Shown here in pieces: positions 21,893 through 31,361 of a stretch of DNA of 64,000 bases; the stretch's first letter is position 1; the number at the start of each line of letters is the position of its first letter. The stretch is from positions 434,001 to 498,000 of the forward strand of contig NZ_SNXZ01000001.1 in assembly GCF_004362825.1 (NCBI RefSeq), given 5' to 3'. The notes under the pieces were generated by a model, which was not told the origin of the DNA, ran no database searches, and saw only the letters and a list, made by a program, of their open reading frames with translations. The DNA is from Labedaea rhizosphaerae (GTDB taxonomy: Bacteria; Actinomycetota; Actinomycetes; Mycobacteriales; Pseudonocardiaceae). The position numbers and the translations under genes were made by a program.

Positions 21893-22557
21893 CCGTTGTC
21901 CCGATCGACCAGCTGCGGCCCGTCGCGACCGTGGGCCGGCCGCCGCGGTTCGGCGGGGTCGACGCACTGCTCGCCGACGCCACCGAGGAGGTGCTCGTCA
22001 TGAGCACCCGGGCCGCGGCCATCGCCGGGCCGATCGGCGCGATTCGCAAGGCAGACCTGGACAACGTGCGCCGCGGCGTGCGGTACCGGGTGCTCGTGCC
22101 GGACCCGGCGCGCACCGCGCCGCAGCTGGCCGCTCAGCTGGGCGCGTTGTCGCTGGCGGGTGGGACGGTGCGCACGGTGCCCGACGTGCCGACCGACGCG
22201 ATCGTCGTCGACCGCCGGATCGCGGTCATGCCGAGTGACCGCGGTATCGCGGCGTTCCAGCTGCCCAGCGTGGTGACCACCACCGTGGAGCTCTTCGAGC
22301 GGGTGTGGTCGGGCGCGGCGCCGCTGAACCCGTCCGCGCTGCCCGAGTCGACCGAGCTGACCCTGCGCGAGCGCCACCTGCTCAGCCTGCTGTTCTCCGG
22401 CAGCACCGACGAGTCGGCGGCCGCGCAGCTGGACATCTCGGTGCGCACGGTGCGCCGCACGGTCGCCGACATCATGAACCGGCTCGGCGCCCGCAGCCGG
22501 TTCCAGGCCGGCGCGAAGGCGGCCGAACGGGGCTGGTTGCTCGATCTGGCCGGATGA
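21889..22557 (+). CDS. LuxR-type HTH regulator with PLD-like sensory domain
   Basis: 222 residues. The N-terminal ~145 residues look like the phospholipase-D-like sensory fold of actinobacterial HTH regulators (GVDALLADATEEVLVMS and GVRYRVLVPD, then RIAVMPSDRGIAAF), with no phospho-acceptor Asp. The C-terminal 60 residues are a LuxR/NarL HTH (LTLRERHLLSLL, AAQLDISVRTVRRTVADIM). ATG 21889 overlaps the SARP stop and has GGAGG upstream, so it is co-translated with the SARP. Confidence 0.85.
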   Translation: MTVVPIDQLRPVATVGRPPRFGGVDALLADATEEVLVMSTRAAAIAGPIGAIRKADLDNVRRGVRYRVLVPDPARTAPQLAAQLGALSLAGGTVRTVPDVPTDAIVVDRRIAVMPSDRGIAAFQLPSVVTTTVELFERVWSGAAPLNPSALPESTELTLRERHLLSLLFSGSTDESAAAQLDISVRTVRRTVADIMNRLGARSRFQAGAKAAERGWLLDLAG

Positions 22558-22572
22558 TCCGATGCGGGGCGC

Positions 22573-22578
22573 TACCCT
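22573..22578 (+). promoter_or_regulatory. Candidate -10 box for a leaderless response-regulator mRNA
   Basis: TACCCT lies 8 nt before the GTG at 22587, which would place transcription start at or next to the start codon. There is no ribosome-binding site upstream of the GTG, in keeping with a leaderless message. Confidence 0.4.
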
Positions 22579-22586
22579 ATGTGCTT

Positions 22587-23239
22587 GTGCGAATACTCGT
22601 CATCGAGGACAACGGCGACCTGTGCCTGGCGATCCACCACTGGCTGCGGGGCGCCGGTTTCGCCGTCGACGCCGTCGGTGACGTACCCGAGGCCGACTTC
22701 GAGCTGGCGGTGAACGCCTACGACTGCGCGGTGTTCGACCGGATGCTGCCGTGGGGTGACTCGCTGGACTACGTGCGTGCGCGGCGGGCCCAGGGCTGGT
22801 CGGTGCCGGTGCTGTTCCTGACCGCGCTCGACTCGGTGACGCACGTGGTCGAGGGCCTGGACGTGGGCGACGACTACCTGACCAAGCCGTTCGAGATGGC
22901 CGAGATGGAGGCCCGGGTGCGGCGGTTGTGCACCCGGTCGGTGCCCGGCCCGCCGCCGGTTCTGCGCTGCGGGGACGTCGAACTGGACCCGGGCCGGCAC
23001 GAGGTGCGCCGGGCCGGGGCGCTGCTCACGTTGACCAAGACCGAGTTCGGCGTGCTGGAGTTGCTCCTCGCCCGGTACCCGGAACCGGCCACGACGCGGG
23101 AGCTGATCAAGCGGTTCTGGGACGAGGTCCGGCCCGACCCGAACGCCGTGCAGCAGTGCATCCTCGGCCTGCGCCGCAAGATGCACGCCCCGCGGATGAT
23201 CCACACCGTGCGTGGCGTCGGGTACCGCATCGCCCCCGC

Positions 23240-23243
<4 letters not shown>
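22587..23243 (+). CDS. OmpR-family response regulator, no dedicated kinase next to it
   Basis: 218 residues. Receiver (acidic residues ED 7-8, phospho-Asp51 in AVFDRMLP, Lys in YLTKPF) and winged helix ending MIHTVRGVGYRIAP. Start GTG 22587 gives the canonical VRILVIED opening; GTG 22581 is an alternative. It is a close paralogue of the regulator at 19391, and the pair flanks the SARP and LuxR genes. With no kinase beside it, it may be phosphorylated by the kinase at 18066 or work unphosphorylated. Its TAG overlaps the stop of the convergent AKR gene. Confidence 0.9.
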
Positions 23244-24177
<934 letters not shown>

Positions 24178-24178
<1 letters not shown>

Positions 24179-25002
24179 CAACTCTCCTTCTGCCGGTGCA
24201 GAGCCACGCCGGCGATCACGAGCGCGATCCCGGCCACTTCGGCGGCGCTCGGCTGCTGGCCGAGCACCACCAGGCCGATCACGGTCGCCATGGCGGGCAG
24301 CAGGCTGAGCATCAGCGCGAACGTGGCGCGCCGGACCCGGGCCATGGCGAGTTGATCGGCGACATAAGGGATGACCGACGAGCAAAGGCCGACCGCGATC
24401 CCGGCGGCCAGCCAACCGGGGTGGGTGAACGCCACCGCGGCCGGTCCGATCCCGAACGGCGTCGCCACCACAGCCGCCACGATCATGGCCGCGGCGAGGG
24501 CATCGATTCCCTCGGCGTTCGCGACCTTGTGGCCCAGCACCACGTAAGCCATGAACAGCACGCAGTTGGCGAACGCCAGCGCGAACCCCCACGGCGAGTC
24601 GACGATCCGGACGTCGGTCAGGATCGCCACTCCGCCGACCGCGAGGGCCAGCGCGACCGCGTTGCGCCCGGTCCGCACCCCGGCCGCGGCGAGCACGACC
24701 GTGCCGAGGAACTCGATCGCGCCCACCGTGGCCAGCGGCAGCCGCGCGATCGCCAGGTAGAAGACCGTGTTCATGACCGCGAGGACGGCACCGAGCGCGA
24801 GCATCGTCGGCGAGGTCAGCAACGGCCACGGCCGGCGCCACAGCGCGAAAACCACTGCGGCACTGGCGATCCGCAACCAGGCCACCCCGGCCGCGCTCAC
24901 GTGCGCGAACAACAACACGGCGAAAGCCGGGCCCAGGTAGTGGAAGACCGCGCTGATCCCGAACAACGCGACAACCGGCATGAGCACTATTTTTCGATAC
25001 AC
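24178..25002 (-). CDS. EamA/DMT-family membrane transporter
   Basis: 274 residues with ten predicted membrane helices in two EamA halves (internal duplication), like RhtA or YdcZ-type exporters of amino acids and metabolites. GTG 25002 is the outer start; ATG 24981 is an alternative that would remove seven residues, and neither has a ribosome site. Divergent from a Lrp/AsnC regulator 42 bp away, the standard arrangement for amino-acid exporters controlled by Lrp-type proteins, so an amino acid or derived metabolite is the likely substrate and inducer. Confidence 0.88.
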
Positions 25003-25044
25003 TCAGCCGTTGGTGAATGCCCTTTTGAAGGCAGGAGGCCCGAC

Positions 25045-25524
25045 TTGCCTGTGAAACAACGGCAGAACGACGCTTCCACCTTGGACGCGGTCAACCGGCG
25101 CCTGCTCACCGAACTGCACGCCGAACCACGGGTGTCGATGTCGGAGCTGGCCCGCCGGGTCGGCATGTCCGCGCCCGCGGTCACCGAACGGGTGCAACGG
25201 ATGGAACGCGACGGCGTGATCACCGGTTTCCGGATGGAGGTGGACCCGGCGGCGCTCGGCCTGCCGGTGACCGCGATCGTGCGGGTGCGCCCCGGACCAG
25301 GGCAGCTGCCGAAGGTCGCGGCGGCCGCGCAGGACACCCCGGAGGTCGTCGAATGCTTCCGGATCACCGGCGAGGACTGCTTCCTGATGCGCATGCACGC
25401 TCCGTCCATCCAGGACCTGGAGCTGCTGCTGGACCGGTTCCTGCTGTTCGGCCAGACGACGACGTCGATCGTCGTGTCGACGCCCGTGCCGCTGCGCGCG
25501 CTACCGTGCGGGTATGGATCATGA
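25045..25524 (+). CDS. Lrp/AsnC-family transcriptional regulator
   Basis: 159 residues: N-terminal HTH (LDAVNRRLLTEL, MSELARRVGMSAPAVTERVQRME) and C-terminal RAM/AsnC ligand-binding domain (ITGFRMEVDPAALGLPVTAIV, VVECFRITGEDCFLMRM). TTG 25045 lies 6 nt after GGAGG; GTG 25051 is possible but lies 12 nt away. A TGCC-n8-GGCA inverted repeat at 25018-25033 lies in the divergent promoter region and could be its operator. It probably senses an amino acid and controls the EamA exporter. Confidence 0.9.
   Translation: MPVKQRQNDASTLDAVNRRLLTELHAEPRVSMSELARRVGMSAPAVTERVQRMERDGVITGFRMEVDPAALGLPVTAIVRVRPGPGQLPKVAAAAQDTPEVVECFRITGEDCFLMRMHAPSIQDLELLLDRFLLFGQTTTSIVVSTPVPLRALPCGYGS
25502..25507 (+). promoter_or_regulatory. 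Candidate -10 box for the leaderless SnoaL-like gene
   Basis: TACCGT inside the 3' end of the Lrp gene ends 6 nt before ATG 25514, placing transcription start at or next to the start codon. No ribosome site is visible. Confidence 0.35.
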
Positions 25525-25888
25525 GTGGGCGCGCGGGTTCGTCGCGGACTGGGTGAGCAGGTGGAACGAGCACGACCTCGAAGGGCTGCTCGCCCACTTC
25601 ACCGAGGACGTCGTGTTCACCTCGCCGGTGGCCGCGGCCGTGCTCGGCACCGACGGCTTCGTGCGCGGCAAGGCGGCCTTGCGCGAGTACTGGACCAAGG
25701 GCCTGGCGGCGATCCCGGACCTGCGGTTCGAGGTGGTCGGCCACTACGTCGGCGTCGACCACCTCGTCATCCACTACCGCAACCAGAAGGGCAACCTGGT
25801 GTGCGAGGTCCTGCGCTTCGACGGCGACCTGGTCGCCGAGGGCCACGGGACCTACGCGGACGCCGACAACCCGGCCGGCGCCCGCTGA
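25514..25888 (+). CDS. SnoaL-like / NTF2-fold small protein
   Basis: 124 residues of the SnoaL-like polyketide-cyclase/NTF2 fold: the opening FVADWVSRWNEHDLEGLLAHF and DGFVRGKAALREYW are the conserved family elements. Such proteins bind or isomerise small hydrophobic substrates; the specific role cannot be told. It overlaps the Lrp gene by 11 bp in another frame and may have its own promoter within that gene. Confidence 0.8.
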   Translation: MDHEWARGFVADWVSRWNEHDLEGLLAHFTEDVVFTSPVAAAVLGTDGFVRGKAALREYWTKGLAAIPDLRFEVVGHYVGVDHLVIHYRNQKGNLVCEVLRFDGDLVAEGHGTYADADNPAGAR

Positions 25889-25892
25889 TCCC

Positions 25893-26501
25893 TCAGGCGC
25901 TGTAACCCTTCGGCGGGATCAAGGTGGCCAGCTGGTCGAAGCTGAGCCAGTAGATCTGGTTGCCCTGGAACGACGCCGGGTCCGCGATGAGCACGCTCAT
26001 GTTCGCGTCGTCGTACCCGATCACCGTGAAGTAGTGGTAGATCGTGTAGTTCGGGTAGCCCGGCGGGTGGTTGTTGGCCGGGGCGACGATGTTCGCGACG
26101 ATCGGGTACCCGTTGTTGATGTCGAGCACGATGTCGTTCCACAGCAGGTCCCGCTGGCCCTGCGTGGGCGGGTCGTTCGGCATCTCCTTGGTCTCGTACC
26201 AGCCGACGTAGTTGTCGAGCACGCCGGTGACCTGGCCGATCCAGTCGGTGCCGTTGGTCGTGGTGCCCAGCTGCGCCGCCAGGTCGGCCTGGCTGACGTA
26301 GATGCCACGTGCGGACAGGGCGATCCGGGTGGCGGCCGGGCCGCACCAGTACCCGGTCTCCTGGACCTGGTAGTCGACGTTCAGGACGTGCTGGCTCTGG
26401 ATCGAGGCCGGCGCGGCGCCGGCCACGGCGGGCGCGACCAGCGCCCCGGTGGTCAAAGCTGTGGTGGTGGCCATGACGGCGGCGAGCAGGCGCAGTCGCA
26501 T
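25893..26501 (-). CDS. Secreted C39-like papain-fold cysteine peptidase
   Basis: 202 residues. The signal peptide (RLRLLAAVMATTTALTTGA..., predicted cleavage after AVAGA, about 29) is followed by a Peptidase_C39_2-type domain: Cys53 in YWCGPAATRI, His156 in YHYFTVIGYDD and Asp174 in IADPAS form the expected triad. Asn/Gln-rich short core, no C-terminal binding module. ATG 26501 has AAGGAGGGG 6 nt upstream; a longer frame adds unlikely residues. It stands alone and is convergent with the SnoaL-like gene. Likely cleaves peptides outside the cell; the substrate is unknown. Confidence 0.88.
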   Translation of the reverse strand: MRLRLLAAVMATTTALTTGALVAPAVAGAAPASIQSQHVLNVDYQVQETGYWCGPAATRIALSARGIYVSQADLAAQLGTTTNGTDWIGQVTGVLDNYVGWYETKEMPNDPPTQGQRDLLWNDIVLDINNGYPIVANIVAPANNHPPGYPNYTIYHYFTVIGYDDANMSVLIADPASFQGNQIYWLSFDQLATLIPPKGYSA

Positions 26502-26778
26502 GGGTTCCCCTCCTTGGTCGGACCCCGACGGTTGGTGAAGTTGCAACCAATCCGATGAAGAGTGCGTGAGATGTTTGCGTACGATCGTGTTCGTAGAGTG
26601 CCAACCGGCGTCCGCGTTGACCAGTCCCGGGGCAAAAGATCGCCCATACGTCGCAGGCCGTTAGGCCGAAGACGCCTCCTTGGACCATGCTGGCCGCCAT
26701 GAGCGAAGCTTGCGAGCGAATCGTGGATGCCATGCGCCGGAGGAATCGCGCACCAGCTCACGCCGGTGAGGCGATCGC
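26502..26778. other. Divergent intergenic region, with a possible 27-codon leader ORF
   Basis: This 277-bp region separates the secreted peptidase from the AhpD-like gene. The inverted repeat GGTTG...CAACC lies near 26530-26550. An ORF of 27 codons (ATG 26699, TGA 26780-26782) overlaps the AhpD-like start by ATGA, but it has only a weak ribosome site, so I do not call it a gene. Confidence 0.3.
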
Positions 26779-27318
26779 ATGACCGGCGAACGCGTCCCGC
26801 TCGGCGGCCGCCGTGAACTGGGCACCTTCGGCTGGCTCGCGGCCCGCGTCGCCGGCCGGGTCGCCGGCACCGAGCCCCTGGCCCTGTTCCGCACGCTCGG
26901 CAAGCACCGCAAGCTCTTCCGCGGCTGGCTGCGGTTCGCGGGCCGGCTCATGCCCGGCGGCACGCTCCCACGCCGGGAGACCGAACTGGTGATCCTGCGG
27001 GTGGCGCACCTGCGCGACAACGCCTACGAGTTCGCCCACCACCAACGGCTCAGCCGCCGCTCCGGCGTCCGCCGCGAAGAGGTCGACCTGGTGCGCCAAG
27101 GTCCGACCGCCGCTGGCTGGAGCGAGCGCGAGCGGGTCGTCCTGGCCGCGGTCGACCTGCTCCACCACGAACAGGACCTCGACGACGACGCCTGGACGGC
27201 CCTGCGTGCCCACCTCAGCGAATCCGAGGCGATCGAGCTGATCCTGCTGGTCGGCCACTACGAAATGCTGGCCACCTACATCACGACGATCCGCCTCGAA
27301 CCCGACGCGAAACGCTGA
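26779..27318 (+). CDS. Carboxymuconolactone decarboxylase / AhpD-like protein
   Basis: 179 residues, all-helical CMD/AhpD fold. The conserved motif is AYEFAHHQRLSRRSG (usual form E-W-x-x-H), but the CxxC of true AhpD peroxidases is absent, so it is more likely a CMD-type lyase or an uncharacterised relative. RRETELVILRVAHLRDN is a strong family match. It is convergent with a NarL regulator across a DnaA-box repeat element. The substrate is unknown. Confidence 0.85.
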   Translation: MTGERVPLGGRRELGTFGWLAARVAGRVAGTEPLALFRTLGKHRKLFRGWLRFAGRLMPGGTLPRRETELVILRVAHLRDNAYEFAHHQRLSRRSGVRREEVDLVRQGPTAAGWSERERVVLAAVDLLHHEQDLDDDAWTALRAHLSESEAIELILLVGHYEMLATYITTIRLEPDAKR

Positions 27319-27349
27319 CCACGCTCGTTTCGCTCGCGCGCGCGAAGAC

Positions 27350-27455
27350 AAGCCCCCACCCTCCCGGGGGCACCCCTTGAGACCAGTCTATCGAGGTCAA
27401 AGGGGGTGTGGGGGCCGCGGCGCGGATCTGTGGACAACTGCCTGCCTGTGGAAAA
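27350..27455 (-). repeat. DnaA-box-pair intergenic element, copy 1
   Basis: Read on the minus strand: TTTTCCACA (27455-27447), 9 bp, TTGTCCACA (27437-27429), 38 bp, TAGACTGG (starting 27390), then a hairpin GCCCCC...GGGGGC ending at 27350. It begins 36 bp after the stop of the response-regulator gene (27491) in the same orientation and fills the gap to the convergent AhpD-like gene. Four other copies are in this window. Confidence 0.85.
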
Positions 27456-27490
27456 CCCCTCCGACTGGCCGGACCGGGGTCAGGCCGGGG

Positions 27491-28141
27491 TCAGTCGTTC
27501 ATCATCCCGGTGCGCCACGCCCACGCGGCGACCTCGACCCGGTTGCGGGCGCCGATCTTGGCCTGGATCGCGGCCAGGTGCGTCTTCACCGTCGACAACG
27601 ACAGGTACAGCTCCGTGCCGATCTCGGTGTTGGTCAGCCCGCGGGCCGCGGCCTTCACCACGTCCCGCTCGCGCTCGGTCAGCTCCACCGAAGTGTCCTG
27701 TGTGGACTTCGCCGGGCTCGCGAAGTGCTTCAGCAGCCGGACGGTGATCTGTGGCGACACCAGCGCGTCACCCCGGTGGGCCGCACGCACGGCCTCCATC
27801 AGCAGCGCCGGCCCGGCGTCCTTGAGCAGGAACCCGCTGGCGCCGTTGGCCAGCGCGGTGTGCACGTACTCGTCGAGGTCGAACGTGGTCACCACGACCA
27901 CCTTGATCGGGTCGGCCACCTGCGGGCCCGCCAGTTGCTTGGTCACCTCGAGCCCGTCGAGGCCGGGCATCCGGATGTCCATCAGGCAGACGTCGGGCCG
28001 CAGCTCGCGTGCCTTGGCCACCGCGGCGACGCCGTCGGCCACGTCAGCGACCACGGTCATGTCGTCCTGGGTCTCGAGGATCATCCGGAACCCGGCACGC
28101 ACCATCTCCTGGTCGTCCGCGATGAGAATCCGGATCGTCAC
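27491..28141 (-). CDS. NarL/FixJ-family response regulator
   Basis: 216 residues: receiver (Asp9/10, phospho-Asp55 in CLMDIRMPG, Lys in FLLKDAG) and C-terminal LuxR-type HTH (LTERERDVVKAAARGLTNTEI, STVKTHLAAIQAKIG). GTG 28141 overlaps the kinase stop by GTGA, so the pair is translationally coupled. Cognate partner of the adjacent NarL-type kinase. Targets are unknown. Confidence 0.95.
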   Translation of the reverse strand: MTIRILIADDQEMVRAGFRMILETQDDMTVVADVADGVAAVAKARELRPDVCLMDIRMPGLDGLEVTKQLAGPQVADPIKVVVVTTFDLDEYVHTALANGASGFLLKDAGPALLMEAVRAAHRGDALVSPQITVRLLKHFASPAKSTQDTSVELTERERDVVKAAARGLTNTEIGTELYLSLSTVKTHLAAIQAKIGARNRVEVAAWAWRTGMMND

Positions 28142-29871
28142 TTCTCCCCTTCCCCGAGCGGCAGCCGGGCCGTGACGGTCCAGCCACCCCCGGCGCCTGC
28201 CCCCGCCTCGAACCGGCCGCCGAGCAGATCCACCCGCTCGCGCATGCCGATCAGACCGTAGCCGCCGGACCCGCCGACCGGCGCACCGACCGCACCCGAG
28301 CCATCGTCCACAACGGACACGCTCACCTCGTCCTGCTCGGTCGTCACGGCCACCCGCACGGTCCGCGCGTCGCGTGCGTGCTTGCCGACGTTGGTCAGCG
28401 ACTCCTGCACGATGCGCAGCACCGACCGGCCGACTTCCTGCGGCAGCTCTTGCGGCAACTCGACGGTGAGGTCGACGATCGGCCCGGTCACCGACCCGAC
28501 CACCGCTTCGAGGTCGGCTCGCAGGTCCTGGGTCGCCTGCTCGGCGGCCGCCGAGCTGCCGGCCGGCGGCGCGCCCCGCATGCTGGCGACCAGGCGCCGC
28601 ATGGCCGCCAGTGCCTCGACGCCGCTGTCCTCGATGCGTGCCAACGCCTTGCCCGCCGCCGACGGGTCCCGGTCGGCGACCAGCCGGGCCGCCTGCGCGG
28701 CCACCACGATGCCGGTCACGTGGTGGGCGACGACGTCGTGCAGCTCGCGCGCCAGCGCCATCCGCTCGGCCTGCTGTGCTCCGGCCACCGCGGCCCGCAC
28801 CGTCTGGTTGCGGTCGCGGTCGCGGCTGCGGAAGTACTGCCCGGTCGCCGCGGCCATGACCAGCAGCAGCCCGCCGAGCATGAGGTAGTCGCGCAGGTCG
28901 CCGAAGAAACCGTGCCTGCTGTTCATCGGCAGCGACGGCACGAGCGCCAGCGCGTCGGCCACCACGAGCGCGGCCACCGACAGCGTGGCCTGGCGCCGGT
29001 CGGCGTACCGCACGACGTACGCGACGAGCGCCATGTGCGCGCCGATCGCGGTCACCGGCATCAGCAGCCGCGGGTAGTCGTGCAGCACCGCCGCGGCGGG
29101 CAGCATCAGCCACGACCCGAGCACCGTGGCCCCCGCCGCGAACAGCGCCATCCGCACCGGCTGCTTGGGGCCGAAGTACGCGGCGACGGCCGACACGGCC
29201 GCCCCGATGATCGGCAGTAGGAAGCTCAACGACAGCAACGACCCCGAGACGATCGCGTCGGTGCCCGCGGCGAAGTCCACGAACATCAGCAGGCCGAGCG
29301 CCGCGGCCAGCGGCCACTGCCGCCGCGCGAACGCCCGGCGCTCCGGATCCGTCGTCGTGGTGCTGCGCCTCAGGTAGGCCCCGACGGCGACGGCCACCGC
29401 GAGCACCACGAGCCCGGCCAGCCCCGAATAGGCCAGCTGGCGGTTGCTGAACTGGTCCGTGGCGCCGAGCCGCAGGATCAGCGAGCCGACGGCGGCGAGC
29501 ACCACCGCGAGCGTCGTCCAGATCGCGGCCTCGATCGAGAGCCGCCACACCACGAAGCCGACCAGCGCCGCGCCCGCCGCCATCTCGGTGACCTGGAAGG
29601 TGGCGATGCCCGGTCCGTACGGCAGGTCGACGTGGGCGAGCATGACCGCCGCCGAGGCCAGCAACTCGTAGCCGCAGCCGAGCAACGCCATCAGCAGCGG
29701 CCGCTCGCCCGCGGCGAGCGCGCACACAGCGAGCGGCAGGCTGAGCCACGAGCCGATCAGCGAGTGGTCGCCGTAGTCGGCCAGGGCGGCCATGAAGTCG
29801 AAGACGAACGTGAGCGCGAGCAGCCCGGCCAGCCAGCGCCGGACGGTGCCGACGTCGGCAGTGGTGTCCAT
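28138..29871 (-). CDS. NarL-type sensor histidine kinase with polytopic membrane domain
   Basis: 577 residues. About ten to twelve membrane helices fill residues 10-370. The HisKA_3 dimerisation motif ALARELHDVVAHHVTGI carries the phospho-His, and an HATPase_c domain follows (ESLTNVGKHA, DDGSG, GYGLIGMRERV). ATG 29871 gives the opening MDTTADVGT; a longer frame upstream is Arg/Pro-rich and improbable. A TACCTT box 8 nt upstream suggests a leaderless mRNA. It pairs with the regulator downstream. Polytopic sensors like this usually detect membrane stress or lipophilic signals. Confidence 0.92.
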   Translation of the reverse strand: MDTTADVGTVRRWLAGLLALTFVFDFMAALADYGDHSLIGSWLSLPLAVCALAAGERPLLMALLGCGYELLASAAVMLAHVDLPYGPGIATFQVTEMAAGAALVGFVVWRLSIEAAIWTTLAVVLAAVGSLILRLGATDQFSNRQLAYSGLAGLVVLAVAVAVGAYLRRSTTTTDPERRAFARRQWPLAAALGLLMFVDFAAGTDAIVSGSLLSLSFLLPIIGAAVSAVAAYFGPKQPVRMALFAAGATVLGSWLMLPAAAVLHDYPRLLMPVTAIGAHMALVAYVVRYADRRQATLSVAALVVADALALVPSLPMNSRHGFFGDLRDYLMLGGLLLVMAAATGQYFRSRDRDRNQTVRAAVAGAQQAERMALARELHDVVAHHVTGIVVAAQAARLVADRDPSAAGKALARIEDSGVEALAAMRRLVASMRGAPPAGSSAAAEQATQDLRADLEAVVGSVTGPIVDLTVELPQELPQEVGRSVLRIVQESLTNVGKHARDARTVRVAVTTEQDEVSVSVVDDGSGAVGAPVGGSGGYGLIGMRERVDLLGGRFEAGAGAGGGWTVTARLPLGEGEK

Positions 29872-29879
29872 GGTGGACC

Positions 29880-29885
29880 AAGGTA
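29880..29885 (-). promoter_or_regulatory. Candidate -10 box for the leaderless NarL-type kinase operon
   Basis: TACCTT (minus strand) ends 8 nt before ATG 29871, placing transcription start at the start codon. There is no Shine-Dalgarno sequence upstream. The rest of the 201-bp divergent region to 30072 shows no other gene. Confidence 0.4.
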
Positions 29886-30072
29886 TTCGCCGCCCGCGCG
29901 CGGCGCCTCGGTCGATCGGCGCGGCGGGGTCGGCCGATCGGCCGAGGCACGGGTAGTAGATGCCCGGCCGGTCGGCGGCCCGGTCCGCCCGTTCGACCGA
30001 TCCGTCCACAGTGGTCCACGAGCGACGCTTGGTCCAGCAAGTTCAACGGAGGAAAACGGAAGGTGCTGGACG

Positions 30073-30249
30073 ATGATCGCCTTGTTCGCAACGTGGACCG
30101 GACTCGTGCTCGGCGTCAGCCTGCTGCTGGTGATGGCCCTCGGCCCGCTGATCGTCAGCGTCGACGGCTACTTCTACGAGCGCAAGCACGACAAGCAGCA
30201 GATGTCGACCTTTCCGGCGACCGCCGACCGGGTGAGCGCTCAGCCGTGA
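30073..30249 (+). CDS. Small single-pass membrane protein, hypothetical
   Basis: 58 residues: one membrane helix (about 5-30, LFATWTGLVLGVSLLLVMAL) and a charged cytoplasmic tail (YERKHDKQQ). GGAAGG about 9 nt upstream of ATG supports translation, and the third-position GC bias is good. It lies divergent from the two-component pair and 13 bp before the MazG gene. It might be a target or accessory of the kinase, but only the position suggests this. Confidence 0.65.
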   Translation: MIALFATWTGLVLGVSLLLVMALGPLIVSVDGYFYERKHDKQQMSTFPATADRVSAQP

Positions 30250-30262
30250 TACCTGTGTCCGC

Positions 30263-30583
30263 ATGGACCTCGCCGAACTCACCGAGCGGCTGCGGGAGTT
30301 CGCCGCGGCCCGCGACTGGCAGCCGTACCACACGCCGAAGAACCTCGTGATGGCGTTGACCGCGGAGGTCGGCGAGCTGACCGAGCTGTTCCAGTGGCTC
30401 ACGCCGGAGGAGTCGGCGAACGTGATGGCGGACGGGAAGCGGGCCGCGGCCGTGCGCGACGAACTGGCCGACGTCCTGCTCTACCTCGTGCAGCTGGCGG
30501 ACTCGGTCGGAGTTGATCTCGCAGCCGCCGCACAGGCGAAGATCGCCAGGAACGAGGCCAGATTTCCACCCTCGAAGCGCTGA
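30263..30583 (+). CDS. MazG-like nucleotide pyrophosphohydrolase
   Basis: 106 residues, all-alpha NTP-PPase of the MazG/DCTPP1 type. EVGELTELFQWL and DELADVLLYLVQLAD supply the E-x2-E and E-x2-D metal ligands that bind Mg2+ and hydrolyse (d)NTPs to monophosphate. Single-domain length suits house-cleaning dCTPases. Start ATG 30263 without a strong ribosome site; a near -10 TACCTG lies 7 nt upstream, so the mRNA may be leaderless. Confidence 0.88.
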   Translation: MDLAELTERLREFAAARDWQPYHTPKNLVMALTAEVGELTELFQWLTPEESANVMADGKRAAAVRDELADVLLYLVQLADSVGVDLAAAAQAKIARNEARFPPSKR

Positions 30584-30608
30584 CCAGCACAATCCAAATA
30601 TTCAACTC

Positions 30609-30660
30609 TGCGTAGTCGCTTGAAAACAGGACCCGGTGAAAGTCCACCCGATCGAGTGGA
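30609..30660 (+). promoter_or_regulatory. Structured leader upstream of the LAxTG protein, alternative hairpins
   Basis: Between the MazG stop and ATG 30744, GGAC (30629-30632) can pair with GTCC (30642-30645), or TCCAC (30643-30647) with GTGGA (30656-30660). The two stems share bases and exclude each other, as in an RNA switch. No match to a known riboswitch class was found by eye. Confidence 0.35.
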
Positions 30661-30743
30661 TATCCTCGCCAACCATCGACGCCGGTGTGCGCTTGACCGG
30701 CAGCTGGTTCGCCACGTATCGCTTGATTGGAAGGCCTTCCCAC

Positions 30744-31343
30744 ATGGCTGTCACCACCATCGCCCGCCGAGTGCTCGCAACCGGCGCGATCGCCGGCACC
30801 GCGCTGCTCGCCCTCACCGTCCCCGCCAGTGCACACACGTACCGCGTTTCGGCCGACTGCGCTGACGGCACGAGCTACCTCAAGGTCGACCTCACCGCCT
30901 ACAACGGTGACGTCACCAACACCGTGAAGGTCACCGTCGACGACCAGTCGGTGGCCGACGAGTCGTTCAAGACCTCGTGGCAGAAGAACTGGAACGACCT
31001 GGACGCCACCAAGGCGCACACCTACACCGTGGCCGTGCAGGCGGGCGACGACCAGGACGGCAGCCGCGGCTTCTCGTTCACCAAGTCCGGCACGATCAAG
31101 GCGTGCGTGGAGGCTCCGCCGACCACCACCACGACCACCGAGGCGCCCACGACCCAGCCGACGACCACCACGTCCGAGGCGCCGGCTCCGACCACCAGCC
31201 CGGCCGCGACCCCGCCGGCCGACCAGGGCGGCCTGGCCAACACCGGTGCGAGCATCGGCCTGCCGCTGGGCATCGGTGCCCTGCTGCTCGTCGGTGGCGG
31301 CGCGCTGCTGCTGGTCGTGCGCAAGCGTCGCTCGGCGGCCTGA
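30744..31343 (+). CDS. LAxTG cell-wall-anchored surface protein
   Basis: 199 residues. Signal peptide (IARRVLATGAIAGTALLALT..., predicted cut after PASA), an outer domain of about 90 residues with two Cys, a Thr/Pro stalk (TTTTTTEAPTTQPTTTT), then the sorting signal LANTG, a hydrophobic segment and the tail RKRRSAA. LAxTG is the class E sortase motif of actinobacteria. ATG 30744 is chosen over an in-frame GTG at 30636 because it places the signal peptide at the N-terminus and has GGAAGG upstream. No sortase gene lies in the window. Ligand or partner unknown. A strong terminator follows. Confidence 0.88.
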   Translation: MAVTTIARRVLATGAIAGTALLALTVPASAHTYRVSADCADGTSYLKVDLTAYNGDVTNTVKVTVDDQSVADESFKTSWQKNWNDLDATKAHTYTVAVQAGDDQDGSRGFSFTKSGTIKACVEAPPTTTTTTEAPTTQPTTTTSEAPAPTTSPAATPPADQGGLANTGASIGLPLGIGALLLVGGGALLLVVRKRRSAA

Positions 31344-31361
31344 GCTAGCTGATCGTCGAGG

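Noticed and set aside
26699-26782. 27-codon leader gene overlapping the AhpD-like start
   Set aside because: Weak ribosome site and ordinary low-information sequence; kept only as a note.
27491-30091. 866-residue open frame on the minus strand merging kinase and regulator
   Set aside because: Its 5' part is out of frame with the kinase (Arg/Gly-rich); only the C-terminal part is the response regulator, starting at GTG 28141.
30609-30743. c-di-AMP (ydaO) or cobalamin riboswitch before the LAxTG gene
   Set aside because: CCGGTGAAA-like words look suggestive, but the paired elements and conserved core of either class are not present.
30636-30743. Extended N-terminus of the LAxTG protein from GTG 30636
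   Set aside because: It would bury the signal peptide after 36 extra residues and crosses the structured leader.
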